DNA of 54,483 nucleotides from Bacillota bacterium (GTDB lineage Bacteria; Bacillota; Clostridia; Oscillospirales; Ruminococcaceae). The DNA lies in the NCBI GenBank assembly GCA_023457355.1, contig JAEWLW010000084.1, forward strand, positions 1 through 54,483. The letters run 5' to 3'. The position numbers and the translations under genes are program-made. The notes below the pieces were generated by a model. It was not told the origin of the DNA. It saw only the letters and a program-made list of their open reading frames with translations, and ran no database searches. Below are positions 43,915 to 53,290 of the stretch, in pieces. Positions within the stretch are counted from its first letter, which is position 1. Every line of letters starts with the position of its first letter.

Positions 43915-46201
43915 TGGTGTCCCCTTTCTTCTCGACAGTCAGCAGATTTTCCAGAAGGTAGGGCGCGCCGTAAACCGTGATAGGTCTGGCTTCGCCCTCC
44001 TCGAGATAGAACGTACACCGGTCGTCGAAAACCCCGACGTTGATCAGGCTGCCCCGATAACGGATGTGAAACTGGTAGCTCGTCCACTTTGCGGGCAGGC
44101 TTGGCGCAAAGCTGATGCCGTTTTCCTTTAAACGAAAACCGCCAAAGCCGTAGACAATCGCCATATAGTTGCCGCCCATGTTTGCAACGTGCAGGCCGTC
44201 TTTAGTATTGTGCTGCAAATCCATCAAATCAAGGTTTAACGCATTGCCGAAATAATCGAATGCCTTATCGGTCATCCCGAGCCGGGAGGCCACAATGCTG
44301 AATATGCTCCTTGAAAGCGACGAGTCGTGGGTCGTAATCTTTTCGTAGTACGCAAAGGAATTCCGGATCGTCTCCAGCGACTGGGCGTCCTCGAGGATAA
44401 AATGCGCCAGAACGGTGTCGGCCTGCTTGCAGATCTGGTGACGGTAGAGATGCAGCGGATGGTAGTGCAGCAAAAGCGGATAGTTTTCTTTGGGGATAGA
44501 CCGCATATCCCAGCACTTTTTTTGCAAAAAGGCGTCGTCCTGCGGGTTGATCTTCAGATGCTCGTCGTAGAGCAGCAGCATTTTTTCGGCGGCTTTTTTA
44601 AAATCCGCAATCTCGTCGGGCGTCAGGCCGATACGCCGAACCATTTCTTTGAACAGGGGAGACGCGCCGAATTCCGCGTATAGCTTCACGGCCCAGTTCA
44701 GGTGGTACTGCGCCAGAACGTTCGTGTAGTAGTTATTGTTGACCAGGCAGGTGTATTCGTCCGGGCCGGTGACGTTGTTGATATGGAAATGTCCGTTTTT
44801 AAACGCGCCGACATCCATCCACAGCCGCGCTGTTTCAAAGATGATCTCGGCACCCTTCTGCTGCATGAAATCGCGGTCGCCGGTTGCCAGATAATAGGCG
44901 ACGATGGCGTAGGCGATATCGCCGTTGATGTGGTACTGCGCCGAACCGGCGGGGAAGTAGCCCGAACATTCCTTGCCCATAATGGTGCGCCAGGGGTATA
45001 GCGCCCCGCTTTGATGCCCGAGGACACGCGCATGCTCCTTGGCCATCCCCAGCATCTCGTACCGGTTGGAGATCAGGTTCCGGGTCACCTGCGGATTTGT
45101 GACCGTAAAGAAGGGCTGAACGTACATTTCGGAATCCCAGAAATATTGGCCCTCGTAGCCCTCGCCGCTCAGGCCCTTGGGCGCAACGTTGCCGAACTCG
45201 TCCTTGCTGGCCGACTGAACCAGCTGGAACAGGCTGTATTTTAATGCGGCGTTGAGCATATCGTCCCCCTGAATCTGTACGTCGCAGTTTTTCCAGTAGG
45301 CGGCCAGGTAATCCTCCTGGTTGGCGTAATGCGCCTGCATCGAGATAGAAAGCGCCTTTTTCATCTCGGTGGACGCCTGTGCCTTGCAGTCTTTGCTGCG
45401 GATTGAATCGGTGAACACCGAGTATTTGAGCAGCTTGACCGTCTCGCCTTCTCTGACGGTTGTAACCATCTGGCAGCGTGCCGCGTTGTCGCCGATGATA
45501 AACTGGCGTTCAGTCTCGCCCGAAAGGAAATTTTTGACGCAGCTGCAAACCTCCAGCCCCGATTTTGAGGTTCTGGCGTTGATATACGAGGCGCCATACT
45601 GGATGTTGCAGGAGACGGGCATCAGGTACTGGGTGGCCTCGTCAGCCGTTCGGGGGTCGGTCGGGTCAAAGAAGTTTGTCATGCTGCCACTGTGGTGCGA
45701 TTCGACCATGACGTCGCCCGAAAAGTTTTCGGACTTAATCTGATATTCGATCGTGAACAGCGATGGCTGGCAAAACGAGGTCATCCGGATGACGGTGATT
45801 TCCAGCTCCTTGCCCAGCGGTGAACGCCACGCAATATAGCGGCCCGTGACCCCCTGTTCCATGTCGACCCACCGCCTGCTGCCCAGCACGGTGCCGGTGA
45901 ACATCGAAAACGGTTCCTCGTCGAAATAGACGTTGATCGACTGGGTATCCGCCACGTTTAACATGGTCTGTTTTTCCTGGACCAAACCGTACAGGTTCTC
46001 CGCCTGCTTCGCTTCCTGAAAGTCATAAAAGCCGTTGATATATTGACCGCGCACCGTTTTAAAATGCGCGGGGTAACCTTCCTCAAAGGCCGAGCGAACG
46101 CCGATGTAACCGTTCGCGTTGTGAAAGAGCGATTCGTGCAGCAAAAGGGTGTAATTATCCAGCTTAACATCATTTAACGCATATATGGCTCTCTTATTCA
46201 T
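43904..46201 (-). CDS. GH65 disaccharide phosphorylase (probable trehalose phosphorylase)
   Basis: A 765-residue glycoside hydrolase family 65 enzyme: N-terminal beta-sandwich, helical linker, (alpha/alpha)6 barrel and C-terminal beta sheet. The barrel holds GQYFWDSEMYVQPFF, the general-acid motif NVTGPDEYTCLVNNNYYTN and the KQADTVLAHF-type phosphate-site segment. GH65 phosphorylases split alpha-glucosides with phosphate to give beta-glucose 1-phosphate. Sequence does not distinguish trehalose, kojibiose, nigerose or maltose specificity. The neighbouring trehalose synthase/phosphatase and PgmB make trehalose (or trehalose 6-phosphate) the best guess. ATG start, 9 nt after the OtsAB stop. Confidence 0.9.
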   Translation of the reverse strand: MNKRAIYALNDVKLDNYTLLLHESLFHNANGYIGVRSAFEEGYPAHFKTVRGQYINGFYDFQEAKQAENLYGLVQEKQTMLNVADTQSINVYFDEEPFSMFTGTVLGSRRWVDMEQGVTGRYIAWRSPLGKELEITVIRMTSFCQPSLFTIEYQIKSENFSGDVMVESHHSGSMTNFFDPTDPRTADEATQYLMPVSCNIQYGASYINARTSKSGLEVCSCVKNFLSGETERQFIIGDNAARCQMVTTVREGETVKLLKYSVFTDSIRSKDCKAQASTEMKKALSISMQAHYANQEDYLAAYWKNCDVQIQGDDMLNAALKYSLFQLVQSASKDEFGNVAPKGLSGEGYEGQYFWDSEMYVQPFFTVTNPQVTRNLISNRYEMLGMAKEHARVLGHQSGALYPWRTIMGKECSGYFPAGSAQYHINGDIAYAIVAYYLATGDRDFMQQKGAEIIFETARLWMDVGAFKNGHFHINNVTGPDEYTCLVNNNYYTNVLAQYHLNWAVKLYAEFGASPLFKEMVRRIGLTPDEIADFKKAAEKMLLLYDEHLKINPQDDAFLQKKCWDMRSIPKENYPLLLHYHPLHLYRHQICKQADTVLAHFILEDAQSLETIRNSFAYYEKITTHDSSLSRSIFSIVASRLGMTDKAFDYFGNALNLDLMDLQHNTKDGLHVANMGGNYMAIVYGFGGFRLKENGISFAPSLPAKWTSYQFHIRYRGSLINVGVFDDRCTFYLEEGEARPITVYGAPYLLENLLTVEKKGDTNAL

Positions 46202-46210
46202 CGATACCCT

Positions 46211-48394
46211 CTATTCTTCTTCGGTGAACTTTTTGAGCAGCCCTCTGACGGACTGCCAGGATTGCAGGCGGTATTTTGCCCCCGTCGGGCCCGGCCCGAT
46301 TTTGACCGAAAAGGCATGCGGGCCCAGTGCGGCGAAAAGATTTTCATCGGTGTAGTCATCCCCGACGCCCAGCACAAAGTCGTAGGCCCGCCGGGCCGTG
46401 AAGAAGGCGACGCTCTGCCCCTTGTCGATGCGGGTGTCCTTGATTTCGAGCACCTTGTTACCCTCCTGAATGCCCAAGCTCATCGAGCCGATGGCGGAGG
46501 ACAATGCCGAACGAATTTCCCCGAGCCGGTCGGCGACCATATTCGGCTCACAGTTGCGGTAATGGAACGCCAGCGAATAATCCTTTTCCTCTATGAGCGC
46601 CCCCGGCATGCGGTCGGCGTACAGCTGCATAATGCCTGCAACCTTCGCCTTCCAGCGGTTGTCCAGCGTGGCGGTCATAATCCATTCGCCGTCTGGCTCG
46701 CGCCGCCACAGGCCGTGCGCTGCCAGCATGTAGAGCCGCAGGTCGCCCAGCCATTCCTCCAGTGAATGCCGGTCCCGCCCCGAGACGATCACCACCGTGT
46801 TTTTCGGGTCCTCCGCCAGCTTGAACAGCAGTTTCTTGAGCGCGGGATCCGGCCGGGCCTGATTGGGCACCGCCTTGAAGCCGACGAGTGTGCCGTCGTA
46901 GTCGAGCAGGATAATGCGCTCTTTGGCTTTGACGTAGGTGGTAATAAGCGCCGAAGAGTCGTCTTCAATATTCTGCGTGGTTCGGTGTTCGGCGCCGCCG
47001 CCCGCGGCAATGGCTTGGACAAATGCTTCAGCCCAAAAGTTGACGTCATAGCGCCGCAGCCGTTTGTGGAGGATCTTATTGATCTCGATTTTATCCTGGA
47101 CCGGCATGTCCAGTGCGCGTTTAATGCCGTCGGCAACCGCCTCAAAATCGTTGGGGTTGACAATCACGACCTCGCCAAGTTCGCTGGCGGCGCCGGCCGT
47201 CTCGCTGATGACCACCATGCCCTTATAATCGGTTCGGGCCGCGATATATTCCTTTGCGACGAGGTTCATGCCGTCGCGCAGCGGCGTGGCGAGCAATATG
47301 TCGGCGTATTTATACAATGCGGTCAGGCTCTCATACGAGAAATCCTGAAAATGAAACAAGATCGGCGTCCAGCCGGGCGTGCCCAGCACGCGGTTCGTTT
47401 CAGTGATGAGCGCCATAAGCTCCCGCTTGAGCGGTTCAAAGGTTTCGGTCGCGCTCCGGGGCGGCGTCACGATGAAACGCAGGCAGACCTGCCCTTTGTA
47501 TTCGGGGTACTTCTGAAGGAAGGTGCCAAACGCCCGCACCCGCTGTGGCAATCCTTTTGTGTAATCCAGCCTGTCGAGCGACAGGACGGTTGTCTTTGCG
47601 CGGACGTTTTGGGCAATCCACCGGACGGTTTCCTGAAACTTCGGGGTATTGTAAGCCCTTGAAAACCGGTCGTAGTCAATCCCCATCGGAAAGGCATCCA
47701 CCCGTATTTGGCGGTTGCCGCAGGAGATTTGGTTGAGCGTGTGCTCATAGCCGAGCAGCCGGTGCACGCTGCTTAAAAAATGCCGGACATAATCATAGGT
47801 ATGGAATCCGATGACATCGGCGCCCAGCAGTCCGCTCAGAAGCTCCCTGCGCCAGATTAAAAGGCGGTAGATTTCAAAAGAAGGAAAAGGGATGTGCATG
47901 AAGAAGCCCAGCTTGACGTTTGAAAACCGCTCTCGGATCATCTGCGGCAGGAGCATCAGCTGATAGCCGTGCACCCAGACGGTGTCGCCCTCTTCAATGA
48001 ATGGGGCTGCGCAATCCAAAAAACGCCGGTTGACCTGTATATACATTTCCCACATCGTTTTGCTGTATTGCACGTTCACCGTAAAATAATGAAACAGCGG
48101 CCAAATGGTCTGGTGGCAAAATCCGTCATAAAACGATTTCAACTCGTGCTGAGACATAAACACCGGTACGCACCGATACCTTTCTTTAAGCTGCGTTCGC
48201 AGCCGGACCTGTTCCTGCCCGGTTAGCACGTCCCCGGCCAGCCCCGGCCAGCCCACCCAGATGCTGTCGGCGCTTTTCTGATAACCGCGCAGTCCATTTG
48301 CCAGTCCGTCCATGCTTTTATGCATCTCGAATGTGCCTCCGCTGCCGGTTATCATGACAGGCAGCCGGTTGGAAATAATGACGAGCTTTCCCAT
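46211..48394 (-). CDS. Bifunctional trehalose-6-phosphate synthase/phosphatase
   Basis: A 727-residue fusion. Residues 1-460 form GT20 OtsA (LVIISNRLPV, VWVHGYQLMLLPQMIRE, then FHTYDYVRHFL and DRLDYTKGLP). Residues about 490-727 form a HAD OtsB-type phosphatase (LLDYDGTLVGF, VVIVSGRDRHSLEEWLG, GVGDDYTDENLF). It makes trehalose 6-phosphate from UDP-glucose and glucose 6-phosphate, then trehalose. The frame extends 32 codons upstream, but ATG at 48394 follows AAGGAG and begins at the first strand of the GT-B fold. First gene of the operon with the GH65 phosphorylase and PgmB, which return the carbon to glucose 6-phosphate. Confidence 0.95.
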   Translation of the reverse strand: MGKLVIISNRLPVMITGSGGTFEMHKSMDGLANGLRGYQKSADSIWVGWPGLAGDVLTGQEQVRLRTQLKERYRCVPVFMSQHELKSFYDGFCHQTIWPLFHYFTVNVQYSKTMWEMYIQVNRRFLDCAAPFIEEGDTVWVHGYQLMLLPQMIRERFSNVKLGFFMHIPFPSFEIYRLLIWRRELLSGLLGADVIGFHTYDYVRHFLSSVHRLLGYEHTLNQISCGNRQIRVDAFPMGIDYDRFSRAYNTPKFQETVRWIAQNVRAKTTVLSLDRLDYTKGLPQRVRAFGTFLQKYPEYKGQVCLRFIVTPPRSATETFEPLKRELMALITETNRVLGTPGWTPILFHFQDFSYESLTALYKYADILLATPLRDGMNLVAKEYIAARTDYKGMVVISETAGAASELGEVVIVNPNDFEAVADGIKRALDMPVQDKIEINKILHKRLRRYDVNFWAEAFVQAIAAGGGAEHRTTQNIEDDSSALITTYVKAKERIILLDYDGTLVGFKAVPNQARPDPALKKLLFKLAEDPKNTVVIVSGRDRHSLEEWLGDLRLYMLAAHGLWRREPDGEWIMTATLDNRWKAKVAGIMQLYADRMPGALIEEKDYSLAFHYRNCEPNMVADRLGEIRSALSSAIGSMSLGIQEGNKVLEIKDTRIDKGQSVAFFTARRAYDFVLGVGDDYTDENLFAALGPHAFSVKIGPGPTGAKYRLQSWQSVRGLLKKFTEEE

Positions 48395-49092
48395 AATTTC
48401 TCCTTTCTTAAACGCGGCCATCTGGTGCACGCCGGCGCTTTGCGCCAAAGGGACTGCGCCAAAGGGCTTTTCAGGTAAGCGCCGGTTCATTCAAAGGCAT
48501 GTTCTCAAAGTGGCCCTGAGGCGGTGCCGCACGCCCAGCCCTTGAGCCGATGCTTTTATCTTATCATATTGATTTGTATTTTCCAAATCTGCCGTTTGAC
48601 ACCATCTGGAAACATTAAAAAGTCAAGGCCACCACAGGGGCGGTACTGGCATGACCGGCGCAGGCGATATCAACAGATGCGAAGGGGAAGTCGGCAGTGC
48701 ATGGCGGGGCGGGCCAGTTGCCCGCATAATGTGTGATTGATAATTTTGATGGCTTAAGAAAGCTCTGCTACATTGCGAAATTGAAGTTTTAAAGCACGCT
48801 TAAAGCGATACGTACCGTTGTCTTGATTACGCAACCACCGACGCGCGAAGGAAAAGCTTAAGGGCCTGCCGCCTGTGCTCCACAGACTGCAAGCCCTGTC
48901 GGTTGCCAAAGCGATGCTTTGCCCCGGGATATTCCACTAAAAACGCACCGCTGTGTAACGCGCCCTCAGCAAACTTCCCGTTGCTTCTGACTTTTAAGAA
49001 ACACCCTGATTTTGAGGCCTTATTCAAAACCGATCCGAATCTTTATTTCTTTTAACTCGCTTTGCCCTCAAATGGCTGTTCCGGTTGGTGGC
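48395..49092. other. Long intergenic region, no clear gene
   Basis: About 700 bases upstream of otsAB. AAAGTGGCCCTG at 48508 weakly resembles the second repeat family and ATATTCCACTAAAAA near 48930 resembles the arm of the element at 54199. A 66-codon minus-strand frame at 48827 has no ribosome binding site or family match. Confidence 0.4.
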
Positions 49093-49908
49093 CTATTCAA
49101 AAACGACGATGGCCTGTTTGCGCTTTAAGCGCGGAAGAATGGTCTCCAGCACGCGGAAACTGTGATTGAGCTCTTTTTGTTCCAGATAAGCCGTTGCCAT
49201 ATCCTGCCCGATTACGAGATCCATATTCTCTTCATCGGAAGCGGCCAGCACGGCTTTGCCCTGTCCCAGCGCCCGTGCCGGATAGACATGCCCATTGAGC
49301 ATTTTGGCCACCCGGTCAATCTCCAGCAGTCCCGTGCCCGGCTGCAACCGCTGCAGCTGCATGTAGAGATCGGGGCTCATCACGAGGGTATAAGTACCAT
49401 AAAAGCCTTTTTGTGCCAGAGAAGAGATTCCGGCGGCAATATCGGCAAATGCGTTTTCGCCGGTGCTCCAGTCCTTTTTCGCTATTTTTTCCGCGCCCGG
49501 GGCTGTCAGCAGCCCGTCATATCCCAATGCCTTGCTGCCGAAGAAGATCAGCTTATCTTCTTTTAGGGCGCACGCCTCGGCCGCCTTGGACGCTTTTGAA
49601 AAATCAATGGGCAGGCCGGATTTTTCGGCGCTCTCCAGGTCTCTTGCCAGCAGGGTAAAGTCCTCAAAAATAGCAGGAATCTCCATGAATTTCCGGCCGG
49701 ATGTCGTGATCAGGCCATCCGTCTCCACTTCCTGCACCGCGTCGGCATCATCGACCGCGACGGCTTCCACGCCTATTCCCAACGGCCCAAAGACGTGCAA
49801 AAAGCGCCTGCCCACCAGTACCCGGCGCGCCGCTTTGACCACCGCCGCGTCAATCTGCTCCCAAAGCCCCTCAGGCAGAGGGGCGGCTTCTCTCGATAAA
49901 TAACTCAT
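49093..49908 (-). CDS. Family 1 encapsulin shell protein
   Basis: A 271-residue HK97-fold shell protein of the linocin-M18/encapsulin type. The N-terminus MSYLSREAAPLPEGLWEQID and the middle GLLTAPGAEKIAKKDW match the family, as do TYTLVMSPDLYMQLQR in the P-domain and the C-terminal LETILPRLKRKQAIVVFE. Subunits assemble into an icosahedral nanocompartment that houses cargo carrying a short C-terminal tag. ATG at 49908 follows AAGGAGG; a TTG two codons earlier is less likely. It lies 31 nt downstream of its ferritin-like cargo gene, and close to feoAB, so iron storage is the expected role. Confidence 0.95.
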   Translation of the reverse strand: MSYLSREAAPLPEGLWEQIDAAVVKAARRVLVGRRFLHVFGPLGIGVEAVAVDDADAVQEVETDGLITTSGRKFMEIPAIFEDFTLLARDLESAEKSGLPIDFSKASKAAEACALKEDKLIFFGSKALGYDGLLTAPGAEKIAKKDWSTGENAFADIAAGISSLAQKGFYGTYTLVMSPDLYMQLQRLQPGTGLLEIDRVAKMLNGHVYPARALGQGKAVLAASDEENMDLVIGQDMATAYLEQKELNHSFRVLETILPRLKRKQAIVVFE

Positions 49909-49939
49909 GTTCAAAACCTCCTTTTTTGCTTTTACGATG

Positions 49940-50311
49940 CTATTCCCCGATCAGGCTGCCCACTGTCGCACACGTTGCTGCGCTGCCGGAAGGACTGTCG
50001 GATGGTGCGACGGCCCCAAGCCCAGCCAGCATCTCCCGAACCTCCGCTTCGCCCGAGGCAAACAAATCGGCCTCTTTCGGGTCAAGCGCCCGCAGGAGCG
50101 CCATCAGCTCGCCCATATGCGCCTTTTCTTCGTCCCGGATATCCGCGATCACTTTTTTGGCCATCTCATTGTCTGTCGCCTGCACATGGGCGTCATACAG
50201 ATAAATGGCTTCCAGCTCACCTGCAATATCCAGACGAATGGCCTGGATGAGCTCCTCTTTGGTCATTTTACGATCGACATTTCCTTGAAATGGGTTTCCA
50301 AAAGCCGGCAT
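49940..50311 (-). CDS. Encapsulated ferritin-like cargo protein
   Basis: A 123-residue helical protein. It carries two-helix ferroxidase-type motifs: LDIAGELEAIYLYDAHVQ and IRDEEKAHMGELMALL with ExxH (EKAH). It is shorter than a classic ferritin and matches EncFtn, which builds its four-helix centre from two subunits. After a flexible acidic/Ser/Gly/Ala stretch the C-terminus is ATVGSLIGE, an encapsulin cargo-loading peptide (core TVGSL). It oxidises Fe(II) and delivers iron into the shell encoded next. ATG after AGGAGG. First gene of the two-gene operon. Confidence 0.94.
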   Translation of the reverse strand: MPAFGNPFQGNVDRKMTKEELIQAIRLDIAGELEAIYLYDAHVQATDNEMAKKVIADIRDEEKAHMGELMALLRALDPKEADLFASGEAEVREMLAGLGAVAPSDSPSGSAATCATVGSLIGE

Positions 50312-50781
50312 GTTTTTATCCTCCTGTCAGTTGATTGATATTATATTCGTCCTGCAAAATGCAAAAAGCCTTAAGCGGGACGCATATTGCGTACTTAATC
50401 CGATGCAGATGATGCTGGCCGCCTGGGAGCGGCGTCGCATTTCTGAGCGTTGAAGGCTAAAACAGTAACTTTTCTCTATTATAGGATATTTTTTCCTTTA
50501 AATCAATTGGATGCGTGTGAATTTTTTCCCGATGGGCGATTCTTACTGCCCCGGCGGGGCAGGGGTATTGCATAGGTCCCGGCAAGGGCTGTTGCCATAA
50601 CCTGCGCAATGCAATCGTGCTCCCCCGGGTAATACCGGAGGAGCACGATGATATCCGCGGGGATTTCCGCACTTACCTAAAACCTTTGATCATGAATTTG
50701 CGGCGGCACCGTCGCTGGCGCTGTGCTGTTTCAGGACGTGTTATTTGCAACCGAACAGGCTGAACCGGCAGCAAGCGCCAG
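50312..50781. other. Intergenic region with hairpin
   Basis: About 470 bases between feoB and the cargo gene, both minus. A hairpin with arms ATCGTGCTCC and GGAGCACGAT (50614-50649), extended inside by CCGG/CCGG, probably ends the feoAB message. Promoter of the cargo-encapsulin operon should lie near 50350-50500; none assigned with confidence. Confidence 0.5.
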
Positions 50782-52926
50782 TTATATAAAAATTCTGGCG
50801 ATATTTGCAAATAAAATGCAGGTGCCGATACCGATTGCCGTCGGAATCGCCATTGCCAAAGCGGTCCATTTCCAGCTGCCGGTCTCTTTTTTGATGGTTA
50901 ACAGCGTCGTGGAGCAGGGCCAGTGCATCAGCGAGAACAGCATGGCGCTGATTGCGGTGACCCAGGTCCAGCCGTTTGCGATAAACAACTGCTTCATCTC
51001 TGCCAGACTTTCCAGTTCAAGGATGCTTCCCTGTGCCATATAGGCCATAATGATGATCGGAATTACAATCTCATTGGCGGGGAACCCGAGGATAAAAGCG
51101 ATCAGTATCACGCCGTCGAGGCCCATCAGCCGCGCAAATGGGTCTAAAAACGCGGCACAATGATTCAGAACGCTGGTTCCCCCCACCATTATATTGGCCA
51201 TCAGCCAGATGACCAGCCCGGCGGGTGCGGCAACCACGATGGCCCTCCCCAACACAAACAGGGTTCTGTCAAAAATAGAGCGGACGATCACTTTGCCGAT
51301 CTGGGGTTTCCGGTAGGGCGGCAGTTCCAGCGTAAAGGAGGATGGAACGCCCTTTAGCAGCGTTTTAGAAAGCAGCTTCGTGACGGCGAAGGTGACGAAT
51401 ACGCCAAGCAGAATAACCGCTGTCAGCAGTACGGCGGAGAAGAGGGAGGAAGCTGCGCCACCCTGAACGCCGACAAAGAACATGGTTAATATGGCGATCA
51501 GCGTGGGAAAACGGCCGTTGCAGGGAACAAAGTTGTTCGTTAAAATCGCCAGCAGCCGCTCGCGCGGCGAATCGATGATTCTACAGCCGATGATGCCTGC
51601 GGCATTGCAGCCAAACCCCATGCACATGGTGAGCGACTGTTTTCCACACGCGCAGCAGCGTTTAAAGGGCTTATCAAGGTTATAGGCAACCCTTGGCAGG
51701 TAGCCCGCATCCTCCAGCAGCGTAAACAGCGGGAAAAAGATTGCCATGGGCGGCAGCATCACCGAGACGACCCACGCCAAAACGCGGTAGACGCCGAGAA
51801 CTAATACGCCGTGCAGCCATTCGGGCGCGTTTATAAAGCGAAAAAAGTCTGTCAGCCGGTCCTGTACCCAAAACAGGACGTCCGCCAGCAACTGCGAGGG
51901 TACATTTGCGCCGCTGATGGTCAGCCAGAAGACCATTGCCAACAGCAAAAGCATGATGGGGTAACCGGTTCGCCTGCTGGTCAGAATGCGGTCCATCCTG
52001 CGGTCGAACGCATCGTATTTTTCCTTCTGGTAAACAACCGCGTCCCGGCAAATCTTTTCCGCCGTCGTCACAAGTGCGGCGACAACCCTGTCTTTGAGTT
52101 GATTGGGCCCGATACCTTTTTGCTTTAACTGGATTTTTGCCACTTCCAATGCGGCGGCCAGCGCTTCATCCTGCAAAAAATCCTTGCCGAGGTAGGCGTC
52201 AATCTCCTTGATGAGCGATTCATCCTGATCCAGCAGCTTAAGGCTCAGCCATCGGCTGTTGAGTTTTCCACCTGTTTTCTGCCTGATAACCGGTTCTATC
52301 AGGTCGATTGCATGCTCAATTGCCTCGGGATAGCAAACCTTGAGGGGCGTGGGGTGAAGGTCGCCTCCCGTTATGCCGTCGAGCATGCTTAAAAGTGTTG
52401 TAAGGCTTTTTTTCTTTCGGGCGACGGTGCCGATAACCGGCACGCCCAACCGTTCGGAAATTTTCGGCAAATCAATTTTAATTTTTTTTCGTTTGGCTTC
52501 ATCCATCAGGTTAACACAGACGATCACTTTGGCGGATATTTCAATTGTCTGCAAAACCAGGTTGAGGTTTCGCTCCAGACAGGTGGCGTCGCAGACAACC
52601 ACCACGGCATCCGGTTCCCCGAAGCAGATAAAATTTCGGGCGACCTCTTCCTCTGCGGAATGGGCCATCAGTGAATATGTACCGGGGATATCCACCATAA
52701 CGTAAGACTGCTTTTTGGTGGCACAGTGTCCCTGCGCGTTGGTAACGGTTTTCCCCGGCCAGTTGCCGGTGTGCTGGTTCATCCCGGTTAATGCGTTAAA
52801 CAAAGTGCTTTTGCCGACGTTTGGATTGCCCGCAATGGCAATCACCTTATCGGCGGGTGTGAACTTTTTGATTTCCAGCCCGGAATCCACCGCTTTAATA
52901 CCGACTGAACTGTTCGTCAGACCCAT
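50782..52926 (-). CDS. feoB: Ferrous iron transporter B
   Basis: A 714-residue protein: N-terminal G domain (G1 GNPNVGKST at residues 33-41, G3 VDIPGTYSL, G4 NLMD), a GDI-like helical domain, then a polytopic transporter with two Gate repeats and a CxxGFGCNAAGI-like segment (CMGFGCNAAGIIG). It moves Fe(II) across the membrane, using GTP (or ATP) binding. ATG at 52926 has only a weak ribosome binding site. It follows feoA by 16 nt. The 30-residue N-terminal extension before the G domain is a small oddity. Confidence 0.96.
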   Translation of the reverse strand: MGLTNSSVGIKAVDSGLEIKKFTPADKVIAIAGNPNVGKSTLFNALTGMNQHTGNWPGKTVTNAQGHCATKKQSYVMVDIPGTYSLMAHSAEEEVARNFICFGEPDAVVVVCDATCLERNLNLVLQTIEISAKVIVCVNLMDEAKRKKIKIDLPKISERLGVPVIGTVARKKKSLTTLLSMLDGITGGDLHPTPLKVCYPEAIEHAIDLIEPVIRQKTGGKLNSRWLSLKLLDQDESLIKEIDAYLGKDFLQDEALAAALEVAKIQLKQKGIGPNQLKDRVVAALVTTAEKICRDAVVYQKEKYDAFDRRMDRILTSRRTGYPIMLLLLAMVFWLTISGANVPSQLLADVLFWVQDRLTDFFRFINAPEWLHGVLVLGVYRVLAWVVSVMLPPMAIFFPLFTLLEDAGYLPRVAYNLDKPFKRCCACGKQSLTMCMGFGCNAAGIIGCRIIDSPRERLLAILTNNFVPCNGRFPTLIAILTMFFVGVQGGAASSLFSAVLLTAVILLGVFVTFAVTKLLSKTLLKGVPSSFTLELPPYRKPQIGKVIVRSIFDRTLFVLGRAIVVAAPAGLVIWLMANIMVGGTSVLNHCAAFLDPFARLMGLDGVILIAFILGFPANEIVIPIIIMAYMAQGSILELESLAEMKQLFIANGWTWVTAISAMLFSLMHWPCSTTLLTIKKETGSWKWTALAMAIPTAIGIGTCILFANIARIFI

Positions 52927-52942
52927 TTCCGATCACCGCTTT

Positions 52943-53179
52943 CTAACAAGGCTGAATTAGGATATTACGACAATCTTCCGAGCGGATGGCAATCACTGCG
53001 CCACGAATTAAAAACGCGGTCGGGTCGCCGCCCGGACTTCGGCCGATACACTCAACATCGGTATTTTCAATCAGGCCGATATCGAGTAACCGACGCCGTA
53101 TACTGCCCGCTGAAAGCAATTCGCGCACGGTAGCATGCTGCCCCGGGATTAAATCATTGAGACTGTTAAACTGGCTCAT
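52943..53179 (-). CDS. feoA: Ferrous iron transport protein A
   Basis: A 78-residue SH3-like protein (SLNDLIPGQHATVRELLSAG, IRRRLLDIGLI, GDPTAFLIRGAVIAIRSEDC), typical FeoA, a small cytosolic partner that supports FeoB. It heads the feoAB operon. It faces the divergent MntR-like regulator across about 110 bases, which probably hold the iron- or manganese-responsive operator. Confidence 0.95.
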   Translation of the reverse strand: MSQFNSLNDLIPGQHATVRELLSAGSIRRRLLDIGLIENTDVECIGRSPGGDPTAFLIRGAVIAIRSEDCRNILIQPC

Positions 53180-53290
53180 ATAATGATCACCCTTCGAATA
53201 ATTTTAGGATAGGGAAACTTTCAACCTTATACTATTCTATTGCCGCGCGATGTGTTACATCGATTATACGCAGGGACTGGAGCGTGCAAA
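53180..53290. promoter_or_regulatory. Divergent feoAB / mntR-like promoter region
   Basis: It contains TTAGGATAGG and CCTTATACTA-like halves (53205-53235), a loose inverted repeat that could be a DtxR/MntR box, and on the minus strand a possible TTGAAA -35. Assigned with low certainty. Confidence 0.4.

Noticed and set aside
48827..49027. 66-codon minus-strand frame upstream of otsAB
   Set aside because: No start context or family match; probably chance.
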